Source of the DNA: Torymus aiolomorphi
Lineage: Eukaryota > Arthropoda > Insecta > Hymenoptera > Torymidae
Reading direction: 5' to 3'
Assembly: GCA_036365515.1 (NCBI GenBank)
Contig: CM070873.1
Span: forward strand, 175,142,104 to 175,206,103
DNA: 64,000 bases
This document shows positions 1 through 11,100 of this stretch, in pieces. The position numbers were made by a program, and so were the translations under genes. The stretch's first letter is position 1, and every line of letters begins with the position of its first letter. The notes below the pieces were generated by a model. It had not been told where the DNA came from and did not search any database. It worked only from the letters and a program-made list of their open reading frames with translations.

Positions 1-597
1 GTTCCAGCACCTATCCATTTTGCCCGAGGTGGAGGTTGAGGCGACAGAGAGGGCTGGAGAGCTGTGATTCTCCTGCAGCTCCACTGGGCAGGCGGCAATG
101 CAGAGGGCTGGACCCAGCGTTCCCCTGGCCTGATGCCACTCGACCTCCTGTCGGTTGATAGCTGTTGGGGACACGAACTGCTGTTCCCAGTTTATCTGGA
201 CCTCCATCTGCCTCCTCGTCTCCTCCCGCAATTCCGCCTCTCTCATCCGGAACCGGTTCATGACCGTGTCTCTAATGATAGGGGTGTGCGGTCTCCACGA
301 GCTAAAGGGATCCCTCGATACAGGTGGCCCAGCTACCCTAGGAAGGTCGCTGAGGTTGTTCCCATCAGGGACAGTCTGGACACCTCGGTCATATCGGAAC
401 ACGATGTCCCGCTCCTCTAATACCACTCGGGGTTTCCTACCCCTTCCCCTTGAGGTGGAAGGTTCCACTTCCGGCATCTCCTTCGTCTTCTTCTTCCCCC
501 TCTCCCTGGTTAGCTTCGGCTTGGCCCCGGTGTCCTGTGGTACTGCCGGGGGAGGTTCAGGTATAGAGACCCTGGTCGTCGACCCTCCAACGAACAT
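1..597 (-). CDS. third ORF of the Ty3-like element, partial, unknown function
   Basis: An open frame of 199 codons runs on the minus strand from an ATG at 597-595 to the window edge without a stop. A TAA lies four codons upstream of the ATG. The product is rich in Arg, Glu and Pro, with a basic Lys/Arg stretch (TRERGKKKTKE) near residue 30 and a charged, probably helical region in the middle (RMREAELREETRRQMEVQI). I see no signal peptide or membrane segment, so an envelope role is not supported by the visible part. It sits after the integrase and a second short overlapping ORF, where some insect Ty3-like elements carry an extra ORF. It may equally be the frameshifted tail of pol. I do not recognise the family. 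Confidence 0.5.
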   Translation of the reverse strand, partial: MFVGGSTTRVSIPEPPPAVPQDTGAKPKLTRERGKKKTKEMPEVEPSTSRGRGRKPRVVLEERDIVFRYDRGVQTVPDGNNLSDLPRVAGPPVSRDPFSSWRPHTPIIRDTVMNRFRMREAELREETRRQMEVQINWEQQFVSPTAINRQEVEWHQARGTLGPALCIAACPVELQENHSSPALSVASTSTSGKMDRCWN

Positions 598-608
598 CGA
601 CCCGGCGC

Positions 609-1070
609 CTAGCGCAAGTTATACAGCAGCCCCTCCATAGGGTCAGACTCCCTGGGTGCCGAGGAAATACCAGCCTCAGTGGATGTGGGCGCCTGGTGTG
701 GCAACCCACTCATGGCGGTGAGGCCATGTTCCACGACGGGGGCAAGAGGTTGGTGCAACCCCAGCGAACCCCAGGGAGCGTACTGCTGTCTATCTACTGT
801 GACATTCGAAGGCAGGCCGGCCGACAGGATCTCCTTCCCTTCCCCAATCTCGGGTAGCCCCTCACTGGACGGGACGTCCACCAGGAACTCGCAGCCTGAG
901 GTGGTAGCGATCCTCTCCACCGGTGGTGTTTCTTCTGGGTGACGCAGAGGTTGAGGGGCGGGCTTTCCGCGGCCTCTTCCTCTTCCTCTTCCTGTCATCC
1001 TGGCTGCCCTTGGAGGTTGAAGGTTTGGAATCTGTGAGTGGTATGGGGGTACTGACATTTGGTGATACAA
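609..1070 (-). CDS. short Pro/Arg-rich ORF after integrase, Ty3-like element
   Basis: A 153-codon open frame overlaps the 3' end of the integrase frame (which stops at 862) in another phase and ends 12 bases before the next ORF starts. It contains an Arg-Gly repeat near residue 26 (GRGRGRGRG), typical of nucleic-acid-binding tails, followed by low-complexity Pro/Ser/Glu sequence. The integrase frame over the same bases is also basic (RKRKRKRPRKARP), so either frame could be the used one. No catalytic motif is visible. Whether this is an independent ORF or pol after a frameshift cannot be decided from one copy. Confidence 0.35.
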   Translation of the reverse strand: MYHQMSVPPYHSQIPNLQPPRAARMTGRGRGRGRGKPAPQPLRHPEETPPVERIATTSGCEFLVDVPSSEGLPEIGEGKEILSAGLPSNVTVDRQQYAPWGSLGLHQPLAPVVEHGLTAMSGLPHQAPTSTEAGISSAPRESDPMEGLLYNLR

Positions 1071-2394
1071 AAGGTTTCAAATCGGATATGTGAACCCTTG
1101 TGATGCGGTGACTTTCCACGTCTTTCAACTCATATACGACAGGTGACAATACTTCTTGAACTATGCAGGGTCCAGTAAACTTCGGTGCCAATTTGGCTGC
1201 GAAGTTCTGGGCCGCTGCCGACAACACATGATTCCTACGAACTACTAAGTCACCGACTTTAAACGAAATATTACGTCGATTATTGTTGTAGTACTTCGCT
1301 TGCTTTTCATTAGCAATTTTCAACTGTTTCTGTACTAGGTTGTATATGGTTGGCAGATGCTTCAGTCGATCCGCCCACACTTTCGAATCACCTATTTCGA
1401 CGACATTATTATTTTCCTGTCGTTCTCGCAGGGTCGGAACCGTGCGAGGGTTTCTGCCAATGTTTAAAAACGCGGGAGTCAACTTCGTTGAGGAATGTAC
1501 CGTAGTGTTAAGTGCATACGCGAATTCGTGGAGGTGAATATCCCAATTCCGATGATCCTCCTTCACGAATATAGAATCATTGTTTTTAACGTACGATTTA
1601 CTCTCTCAGTGGGGTTGGCTTGAGCATGATACGGGGCAATAGTGGTCTGAATAACCCCCAATTCCTCTAACCGCGACGACATTAGGTTATTGGAAAACTC
1701 AGTGCCATTATCCGTCACTAAATATTTAAGGCAGCCCCACCGAAAGACGACTAACTCGTCAAAAGCTTTCGAGATTAATTGAGCGTTGGCTCGACGAAGG
1801 GGTTTGACTTCAACGAATTTGGTAAATAAGTCTTGAAAGACTAGTACATAACGATATTGCGACTTAATGGGCGGAAATGGCCCCATAATATCCGATGCGA
1901 CCACTAACCATGGGCCTTCTACTTCCCGTTTCCCCATTAGGCCCGCGGGGGCCTGTTGCAAGACTTTGTGCATTTGACAGTCCAAGCATTGCTTAACGTA
2001 CCTAGCTACATCTTTACTGATCGAAGGCCAAAAATACATCTGGGAAACGAGACAACGAGTTTTCTCTACCCCCAAATGTCCCGCATGGGGGGAGGGGATT
2101 ATGGGACTCAAACATTACCCGTTCCCTATCTGCCTGCGGAATGACTAATTTCCACCTATCCAAATCTGTGACCGTATCATCAATGAACTGGTTGGGACAC
2201 TGCTTATATAAGAGATTGTTTTCTATCTTCCAATCAGGAAACTTGGATGGATCTTGTTTTACTTTATCGAATCGACGCGAGTACCATTTGTCAGGCTCGA
2301 CTACCCCTACTACTGCTAAATAATCAGCATCGAAAGCTCGGGACAGCGCGTCTGAGACCTTATGTAATGCCCCTTTCCTGGGCACAATTTTCAT
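862..2394 (-). pseudogene. Ty3-like integrase, frameshifted
   Basis: The frame opening at 2394 starts with the end of RNase H (a VSDALSR motif follows) and leads into the integrase. The zinc-binding HHCC region is split by a frameshift near 2090: the first His lies in one frame, and HAGHLG and CLDC in the next. The DDE core is complete: Asp in VASDIMGPFP, Asp in VTDNGTEF, Glu in ANPTERVNR. A second frameshift near 1570 leads to the C-terminal part, which carries a GPY/F-like module (APKFTGPCIVQEV), a Ser/Lys-rich tail and a stop at 862. Integrase would join the cDNA to the chromosome. The catalytic triad is intact, but no single frame holds the whole domain. Confidence 0.85.
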
Positions 2395-3979
2395 ATTATA
2401 GGCTTGGAGAGTGGTAGCACACCTGGCCAGGCGGCAGGTTGGGTCTCTTAGATTATGGAGTCACAGAAGACTGCTATGATCCGTTATGACTGTAAACTCT
2501 TATCCTAGCGAATAACCCCTAAACTTTTCTACTGCCCACAGGACTGCTAAGCACTCTTTTTCCGTAACGGTATAGTTCCTTTCAGCCTTCGTTAGAGAGC
2601 GGCTGGCGTACATTATGGGGTGTTCCCCATCCGCGAATTCCTGGCTGAGCATGGCTCCTAATTGCCGACTGCTCGCGTCCGTTTGTAGTGTGAACGGTAG
2701 GTTTAGGTCCGGTCGCGCCAATACGGGAGCTTGCGTAAGCAGAAGGCGTAACGTTTCAAATGCCTTCTGCTGCCCCTCCCTCCCATGACCAACGAACGTT
2801 CTTTTTAAGGAGCTCATTTAGGGGGCTTTTCAATTCGGCTAGGTTCTGAATGAACCTAGCGTACCACATTACCATTCCTAGGAATCTACGTAACTGTCTT
2901 AAATTTTTCGGGAGTGGAAAATTTAAAATTGGTGCTATCTTGTCTGAATCTGTTTTCCACCCTTCCTTATTCACGACAAAACCTAAGTATCGAATTTCAG
3001 AGCAGCATAGATTGCATTTATCACTGTTCACTTGCAACCCTACCTCTTTTAGTTTCGAGAGAACCTTTACTAACAAATCTAGAAGTTTCTCAAAAGTATC
3101 AGTGGCGATAATAATATCGCCCATATATACGAAGAATTGAGGTTGCCATTCTGGCCCGAAAATATTATCCATTGCCCTTTGGAAACTTGCAGGGGCATTG
3201 GTTAATCCATAAGGAAGACGAGTGAATTGGAAAAGACCCTTGCCTGGTATCGCGAATGCCGTAATTTCCATACTAGATTCCTCTAGGGGAATTTGATGGT
3301 AGGCTTGTCTTAGATCGATTTTCGATAAGTATTTTGCGTTTCCTAAATTATCTAACAAACTATCCATATGCGAGAGAGGATAAGCATCCTTCTTAGTAGC
3401 TTTATTAACCGGACGATAACCAATGTAAAACCGAATGGACCCATTCTTTTTTGGTACTATTACTGGACAACTACTCCACGGACTTTCAGAGGGTTCGATT
3501 ATACTCTCTGCTAACAATCGATCTATTTCTGCGTGAGTTGCTGCTAACATTTTTGGCGAAATGCGTCTAGTTTTCTGTTTTATTGGTGGGTGACCCTGCA
3601 CATCAATTTTATGTGGCGTTATTCGTGCGGCAGCTGTGCCGCCGCCCGTTTCGAGAAGTGGGTCTAGCTTGACACGCAAAAGTATTCTCTCCCCTTGGGA
3701 TAGCTCGGCTACCCCATCAATGACGGCTACTGCATAAACTGTACTAGGGTCCTGATTTTTGGGATAGCAGGGATGAATGATACCTTTCGGGGTGTACCAA
3801 GTTCGGTCCTCGAAATTTATTCGTATTTGCAACCGCTGTATGAGGTCCATTCCTAATATAATGTCATAGGTAAGAGAATTCGATACCCTAATGCTAGTGG
3901 TGATTTCCTCTCCGCCTATCGTAAACGTTAACTCGACTTCACCTACTATTTTATCCATTTGGCCGTTTGCCATGACCAT
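2395..3979 (-). pseudogene. Ty3-like protease end, reverse transcriptase and RNase H, inactivated
   Basis: The 407-codon frame begins with the protease C-terminus (YDIILGMDLI) and runs through RT fingers and palm: KKDAYPL, then SKIDLRQAYHQIP with the first catalytic Asp, then LPYGLTNAPASFQ. The normally YxDD box reads YMGD, so the first Asp of the pair is Gly; the usual DYR box reads GYR. The connection region (RRFLGMVMWYARFI) follows. A one-base shift in a G-rich tract near 2780 moves to the RNase H frame, with Asp in LQTDASS and Glu in EKECLAVLWAVEKF. Two in-frame stops between 2495 and 2460 interrupt RNase H around its TDH box. Changes at the RT active site and nonsense codons indicate real loss of function. 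Confidence 0.88.
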
Positions 3980-4277
3980 GTAAGTTGAACAGGGTGTTAT
4001 TTTTTATTACTAACTTGGTTGGGTTTGGGCCCAAGAACGAGGCTATCGCACCACTATCGAGCAGTGCTGGGAAAACATGACCATGAATTTCGATATTAAC
4101 ATAAAGACGATTGTCAACATGTCCTACCGCTGCTGTTTGGTTCAGCGGCGAGGAGGTAAAACATGTTTTGGCTAGTTCTTTCTCCGATTGAATCGGAGAC
4201 CCTACTGACGCTAACGCACTACTGTAGTGTTGCTGCAGTTTGGATACGTTGCAACAACAACTCCAGGGTGTCCACAT
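3951..4277 (-). pseudogene. Ty3-like aspartic protease, N-terminal part
   Basis: A 108-codon frame holds the start of a retropepsin domain: a beta-rich lead (LYVNIEIHGHVFPALL) followed by the catalytic DSGA box. The remainder of the fold continues in another phase in the 3979 frame, so a frameshift near 3965 splits the protease. It overlaps the end of gag (4211) in a different phase, which fits normal gag-pol frameshift expression in this group. That overlap may be genuine biology, while the second shift is probably a lesion. Confidence 0.75.
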
Positions 4278-6608
4278 CTATAGCATAGGATTCCTCGCCT
4301 TTCTCTGCAGCTCCTTGCCCAGTGTCCTTGTTTCTGACATACCCAGCCTTTGTCGGATGCCGTGCTATTTCTCCTCGGTGTTTGAGAGGCTGTTGAGTTA
4401 TTGGCGGCTGACGCTGGTTGGTGCGCTTTTGTTGTCGCCTTCTTTTTCTCCTGCGGCTTGCTGGTTTTCTGGGGCGGCTTCGCCCTTGGTGCTGTGCCGC
4501 TTGGGGGTATTTGTTTTCCTCCTTGTCGTTTCGGTATTGGGTAGTCCTTCGTAACTTCTTTTACCGCAGCTACATTTTGTTCGCCTTCCGTTTCGATAGT
4601 GTTGATGACCGCTGCTTTCGTTCGTTTTTTTGTTAGGCATGCGAAGTTGGGAAAAAGTGATGCTTCTGGGAGAGGCGGTGGGCGATATATTTTTTCTTTT
4701 TCCTTCCTTACCTCCACTCTTTGTCCCAATTTTTGCAATTCCTCGAACAACTTAAACTGTTCTCTAAATATGAAGCGGTAGAGTGAAGGGTGCAAGTTTC
4801 GATATGCTCTTTCAAGTTGCGCCTCTACCGTCATTTTTGGTACTAATTTGTCCAACAACAATCTTAAATTTGAAAGGAAGGTCGAAATTGTTTCTCTGGC
4901 CCTTGCGTTCTCGATCGAATTTCTTCCTCGAGGCGGGCTTGGAAATCTGGAACCCCATATTGCAGACGAAGGGCTGCGAAGAAATCTGACGTCGACTTCC
5001 AATTTCTACTTAACGGCCCTGCCAAGTACCGGGCTGCGCCTGACAATATCGATGGAATCAATTTTAATATTTCCCCATCAGTTACGCTTAATGAGTATTG
5101 ACACTCTTTAATTCTTTCTATGAATTCCTCGACGTCTTCTTTATATTTCCCAGAGAAACTAACCTGCCACTTTTGCAATAGAGTACATGTTCGAGTTTCT
5201 CTTTGAAATGTGGAATCAAGATTTGAAGAACGTCTTGACATATCTACTATTGAGGGTTGCGAAAATGAGGCATATCTAGGGTCATTTTGCGCAGAGCTAC
5301 TATAATCAAATGGAAGAGCGTGTTGGCCATATGCCATCGGAGGATAGTATCCGTAAGGTGGATACATAGACGGGTATGGCCAAGGATAACCACTATTGGG
5401 GGGGGATAAAAACCCATACTCCCATCAAATCCCTGGTGGGGGCCCTGCCCTGCGAACGACGATCTCGTATTTTCCACCAGGGGCTGTTGAGGGTTATTTC
5501 TCCTCACCCCTTCTATACCTGACTGATTTTGTTGATTTCTCACCGCCTGAGAATTTTCTATTCCACTCGACGGAAATTGGTTTGGTAATGGTAGAGTATT
5601 CGGTTCTCTACTTGATTGGGAAGTCGAATCAGGAAGCTGAATGTTCGCTTCTGTGATTAAACTCGCTTCTGTCCGAGGAGGATACGACGACTGCCTAGTT
5701 TCGATACGCGAAGTCCTGTTTCGGTTACTTAGAGGTTCCGATTCTACCAGAGGGTGATTTTCGAAATGTACAAGAGCAGTGTTGGAATGTGAGGTTGCCG
5801 GTGGTGACATGTGGAATGTTTCGATAGGGGGAGGTAACCGTTGAGGTTGTGGTTGAGGATGTGTTTCGATAAGTTGAGATATGTATTGGTTTCGAGAAAG
5901 GTACTGTGGGTAAGGTCCCAACCCACCAGGAAGGTTTGGATGGGTAGAAGAAATATGGCTATTGTTTGACGGAGTGTACATTGTGGATTGGGCCCTCGGT
6001 AGATCATACAAATGCTGACTACTCGAATTTCTACTATCTGGGACTTTTGCTCTGGTCCCCTGCGGATGCTGTGTGACACCAGTGGTCATCACTGTCATCA
6101 GCTGGCTGGGCTTGGAGGAGAGTCCACTATAAATTGATTCATACATCCTAGGAGCATAATAAGTCGATACCATGCTAGAAGCTATGCCACTATTTGCAAC
6201 TGTTGCCCTACTCGTGGCAACGGTGGCCATCTGAGACGATTGATCCAATAATTCCTTCACTGTTGAGTTGGATGCTGGATCTCCTCCCTCCGAGATCTCT
6301 CCAAATCCGGTTTCGGTAGTTACGTCTATGAAAGTTTCATCATCCTCTAGCCCCGGCGCTAGAGATCTCCTCGAAGGATCGTTATTCTCTATAATATTCC
6401 AGGAAGCTGCTCTAGCCCCAAAAGTTCGACGCAAGTCAAATCTCACTAAACGATCGATTAGTTCCGGCATACTTCCTTCTCTGCTCAACCGACTACTCTT
6501 CAGCGCCTGGAACATTTTCTCTCGACTATAAGATTGGAAAGCCGCCTCTAACCCATTCCTCTCGGCATCTACCTCCGGCTGGCTATCTCTGTCCATATTC
6601 GACGCCAT
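4211..6608 (-). pseudogene. Ty3-like gag with SAP-like N-terminus, frameshifted
   Basis: Three overlapping minus-strand frames (6608-5247, 5367-4864, 5002-4211) form one gag. The first begins at ATG 6608 and has, near residues 30-60, a helix-turn-helix that resembles a SAP motif (MFQALKSSRLSREGSMPELI). A long Ser/Pro/Gln/Asn-rich linker follows. The second frame carries the capsid-like segment (FSGKYKEDVEEFIERIKEC), the third more capsid and a tail with zinc knuckles. The first knuckle lacks its first Cys (GWVCQKQGHWARSC); the second reads CYRCGHPG and lacks a later Cys. Two frameshifts and damaged knuckles mark it as a relic. The SAP resemblance is my reading and is untested. Confidence 0.75.
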
Positions 6609-9600
6609 TTCGATTACGATAACTAACTACTTAATTTTTATTCCTACGACGACGAGTAATAAAATAAAATAATAAAAAACCGGTTTTATTATTTAAGAGT
6701 GAAACGAAGTTCACCCTTCGCTTTCGCAAGCGCAAATGCTCAGGAAGCCAACTGACTTATTTCCTCGGGATGCCACTAAGGCTCTCTCAATTCGAGAACT
6801 GAAGAAAGAACAGAATAAAGCCAATTAAGCAAAACCAGAAAGCAAACAACAACTAAAAATTTTCGACCAAGCACTGCAGTATCTGTTGCTAACGAGCAAC
6901 AGGCAGCAGAGGAAAAAAATACTGCAGTTGACTATATCTGAGTCAATAACAAAAAAAAACTAATGGAAAAATGAGCAATCCAAAAAAACATATATATGAC
7001 GTGCCCAAGCCAATCAGTTAACAACGAAGCAACTATATCAATATCTCTGTTGTTTCTGATTGCTTGCCCCGCCTACAACAACCAACTTACTACGATAAAA
7101 AAAACTGCTAACTACAACTACTAAATGCACTCCATGTGTGTAGCACGCCGAAGAAAAAGGAAATTATCGCCACTTAATTGCCTTATTCTACCAGTAACAA
7201 CGGAAAAAAAACAAATAGTTTCGATACTCACTTCGCTATATGCTAAAATAATTTAAAACGATAGCAACTAATTCAAATGAATAGCAATAGTGAAGAGAAA
7301 ATAAGATTGCAAGCCGCAAGCCAAACTAAAATTCGAGCTAAAGTCGAATTTAAAATTCAAGTCGAAAGCAAAAAAAAACAATAACAAACAAAATTCAAAT
7401 CAGCCGGGTTTAAATTCTATTCGATGACCAAACTAAAATTCAAATCAAAAACCAAATTCAAACTCATCAACTGAAACCAAAAAAAAAATTCGAACTGGAC
7501 GCTACGTGAAAAGCCAGCTAAGCAACTTGCTATCAAGCACGAAAGCAGAAAAATGTTTTGCAATAGGGATGTAATTATGTTGTACAACAAACTCTAGCAA
7601 GGGCACAACTAAGTTATTATGTGAGAAAATGTTAGGGGTTTCGTTTAGACCGTCAAAGAGATAACTTTTACTATGTCACGTAGTATAGAGTGGATCAGCT
7701 GAAACTAGCTAACACTGACAATGTTCCCATAATCTAGCAAATTGCCATTAAAAATTTCTGGCTTGATTCCTAAAAGGTGTATTCTACCAGTTTATTTTAA
7801 ATAGTAATTTGCTTCCACAATTTGATTTAAAGCAGCCCACCCTTAACTACACGCAAAGATATTGTAGACAACACGTTAATAGTAATACCCATTTAAATAA
7901 GATATTCAATGTCAACTATAGTTCCAATATTCTACCTAAAAATAATCGCCGCTTAAATACCGTTTTCGATAATATTCGAATTTAAAAATTTCGAAAGATA
8001 CAGTTAAAGAATAACAACTTGCTAAAAATATTATTTAAACGCAAAAAAAAATCATAAATATATAATTTTTTTTTTCGAAAACTTATTGCAATAATTTCGG
8101 AATTGTTTATTTCAGAGTCACTATTTTTAATATCACTTTAAAAGCAATAACCTTGTAAATAGTTCTTAACAACAAAATAAAAATAATTTAAGTGTAATAT
8201 TCCAGAATGATAATTTATCCAATCTCTTGTTCGGAAGAGAACAATTTTAATTTACTATTTACAAATAATAATATTCACGATATATTATTCGACAGAAATA
8301 AAATTTTAAAACTGTGAATTTAAGCGTGATGATATTTCAAATAATTCTTCTGGGTCGCTATGTACTATAATAGCTGTACATGAGAACGTGTCTCGCGCAC
8401 AGCGGACTCGCGAAATGTAAACAAACCGAGTTTCGTATACAAGTATTACTCGTGTATGTCTCGAAAATCGACTAATTATTTTCGACCACTATACGGGACT
8501 ATTTTAGTTTATTCTATAGTCGACTTTAATAAATATAATTTATTTTTATTAAAAGTAATAAATCCCCTATTGTGCATAAACTCCCCTTTGTTGCCACGTT
8601 GTTTCAAACAACAGCAACAAAAACAATTTTCTGTTTCAACTATGGTGCCAGTAACTAAAAGCCATAGGTACCGCATAAATGAGAAAATCTTTCCCCACGC
8701 GCATAAATAGGTGTTTCGACAGTATGAGGGTGCATTTGTCGGGTTGTTAATGAAAAGTATATATTAAAGAATGAGCAAGCAGATATGAATAAAAACAGTT
8801 GTGTATGAAAAGAAAGATATTTTCAAATAATATTATGCATAAATAATTGGGATAAATAATTAAAATAGTAATGTTATTATTCGTGCAGAAATGCGCTGCG
8901 TTCTATGTCAATTACTGAAGCACGTTTCGATACTATAATTGTGAGAGCGTGCAATAATGAAAGTTTCGAAATTTACTAATTTTCTACCACTTCTTCGGAC
9001 TATAATTAATAATTTATTATTTGACAATTTTCTCCTCAACGAGATGTTTCGATATTATTTTTAGCAATTATCAATTTTTTAATTTCGTAACGAAATTGAT
9101 TTTCACAAAAATCTTCTATTTATTTAGAAGATTTTTGTGACGCAACATCTACAAAAATGTTTCGACAAGATTTTTCTAACTCCCATACGATAGGAAAACG
9201 AGAAAAATGTCAAACATATAATGACCAAAATTTTACTTTAATTTCAGAAATTACGCGCGCCCACAATTTGTCTAACACACATGAACACTTAAACTTTTAT
9301 CAGCGACGCCTGTTGCGTCGCCTTCTCGCCGTGACGCGAGAATTTTCAAAATGGCCGACTGAACCGATAGCGTCGGTTCGGCAAAGGCAAAAATGGCTAT
9401 TTACCCGTTCCTCTCTCTCGCGCGTCGGTATCGCCGAATTACAATTTCTTCACTCGCGATTCGTGGGGCTCCACGTTCTGGGTGCCATTTATAACGGTGT
9501 ACTTACTATTTCTCTAAAAGTCCAGCGTCATGTAGAATTTTCTCCAACGATAATCGATTAAGAGATATTATGGCATGCTAAGATATGTATTTTCAAAGTG

Positions 9601-9780
9601 TTGGTTATCGCAAAGGACACAGGAAACGACTAGGTGTTTTGAATGATCACTCACTGCAATTAATAACAAGACTTTAACATTTATTTAAAGAGAGAAGATG
9701 TATTCTAAAGTATATAAAGTTACAAGTTGAGCGCCAGCTGGGACACTCCCCAGCATTCTAGCTAATATTCTAAATCGTTA
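6609..9780 (-). other. non-coding leader / LTR side of the Ty3-like element, limits unknown
   Basis: About 3.1 kb of AT-rich DNA upstream of gag with no convincing gene. The 5' LTR should lie here, but its partner is outside the window. Bases 6763-6775 (plus strand) end in GATGCCA and could be the complement of a primer-binding site; this is weak. Near 9670-9690, read on the minus strand, an AATAAA-like signal precedes a sequence resembling an LTR R region, also weak. The 134-codon plus-strand ORF at 9157-9561 shows no recognisable domain. Confidence 0.3.
9081..9139. repeat. two adjacent hairpins
   Basis: Bases 9081-9097 form a 7-bp inverted repeat (AATTTCG..CGAAATT). Just beyond it, 9104-9117 and 9126-9139 form a perfect 14-bp stem (CACAAAAATCTTCT) with an 8-base loop. 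They may be part of an LTR or of an older insertion. No function is assigned. Confidence 0.6.
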
Positions 9781-11100
9781 CAATTCCATACAACGCGACA
9801 ACGACGAAGTTTCGATAGAGCTCCATGCGGGACGCGAATTCAAGCGTGACTCGCGAGCGACTGTTTCGAGACGTTTCGGTATGAGACGACAGTGCGCGGC
9901 ACGAGAGAGAGACGATATACGAACGGTGGACGTGGTCGAGCCAAACTTACCAACTCGCGCTGGAACGAGAACGCAGTGAAGCGGCGCGTCGACGGGTAGC
10001 GACCGGGTGTTGAGCCAAGCGACTCCTGGAGACGTCCTCCTGTCTTCGGTGGTGAGGCGTGCCGTCGTCGACGGTGTTTCGGCGTTCCTCTTCACACACA
10101 CACACACGCGCACGCTTCAAAGAGTTATGCGATAGGCGATACGGCGGAATAGCGACAGACTAGTAGCGCGTGCTACGGTTCACAATGGTGTGGCCGAGCA
10201 TCGTACGCTGACGGACGAACGAGCCCTCAAGTCCCCGCGAGCGAGCGCCACCACTCGTTCTTGTTCGGGTACTAGGCTCTCTCTTTCTCTCTCGCTCACA
10301 CATGACGCATGTGACGGCAGCGCGCGGCCTAGTGTTTACTTGCGCGCCTGTCCCGGTGTTCTGCACGACGGTGACGACGACGATGACTTGGTATTGCAGC
10401 AGCGTGCGTCAAGGATGGCGAGACGGATGAAGCCGTCACAAGGTGTACGGAGCTGTACTCTCCATCGCAGCAGGTATAAAACACGACACCGGAGGAGGTT
10501 AGGTTCGCCTGCTCCCTCAGATCCAGAGTATAAGTGCATCTAGGTGGGATCAGTGATTTACCCATAATACTTTCCGATTTTCTACTAATCTTTAGTCTTG
10601 TGGTTTTGCAGGTGACAAGTAGACGAGCAGCGGGCCTGACACAGAACCGCTATCTCTCCAGGTGCAGCTGTTCACCTTTCATAGTCAGCTACTCCTGTGC
10701 AGTTCCGCCTTTTCTTCAAGTAGCAGCGTTCAATGGCATTTCTTCATGACAACCAATTATATTTTCCTTATTACAGGTTTCTCTCAGCTGCCGCCTCCAC
10801 ATGTCATGGTGACCACAGAGGAGAGTGAGCTCTGCTCCCTCGCATCGCAGCACCTTCACTAGAATGAGGGATGGCAGGAGCAACGTCATCTTCAACAGGA
10901 AGAGGGTATGGTCGCAGCACGAGGAGCTCGCAATGCTCCTCCGTAAGAGTGCTGTCTTCGCTTTTCTAGTGATCTGACAGGTAACAGTGGTGGTTAGGAT
11001 ATCGTATGGGTTGCTTGGGCCCTCTTCTGCCATGCATGCTTTCCTTTGAGTTAGGATTTTCTGTTCTGGACGCTTAGCCAGTAAGGAGCCCCTACAACCA
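9781..11100. other. CpG-rich island, possible host promoter or non-coding 5' exons
   Basis: GC and CpG content rise sharply relative to both flanks, with CT/GA and CA runs (10090-10110; 10279-10301). The plus strand shows splice-acceptor-like sites at about 10612 (TTTTGCAG) and 10777 (TTATTACAG). The minus strand shows a GTAAGT donor-like site near 9950. ORFs on both strands are low-complexity and mutually overlapping, so coding is not supported. A promoter with untranslated exons, or a long non-coding RNA, is the best guess. Confidence 0.3.

Larger units (their letters stand above)
1..6608 (-). mobile_element. Ty3/gypsy-like LTR retrotransposon, decayed, left side cut by window
   Basis: Read on the minus strand, the order is gag, protease, reverse transcriptase, RNase H, integrase, then a further ORF that runs off the window. 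Protease-RT-RNase H-integrase order with a GPY/F-type integrase tail is diagnostic of Ty3/gypsy (established). The coding region is broken by at least six frame changes plus in-frame stops in RNase H, and the RT active site is altered, so this copy cannot be autonomous. The 3' LTR must lie left of position 1, so LTR limits, target duplication and age cannot be read here. Confidence 0.9.

Noticed and set aside
9157..9561. 134-codon plus-strand ORF
   Set aside because: No recognisable domain, AT-rich flanks, lies in the probable leader/LTR side of a retroelement.
10160..11033. Overlapping ORFs in the CpG-rich island
   Set aside because: Open on both strands with simple-sequence content; kept only as a possible untranslated or promoter region.
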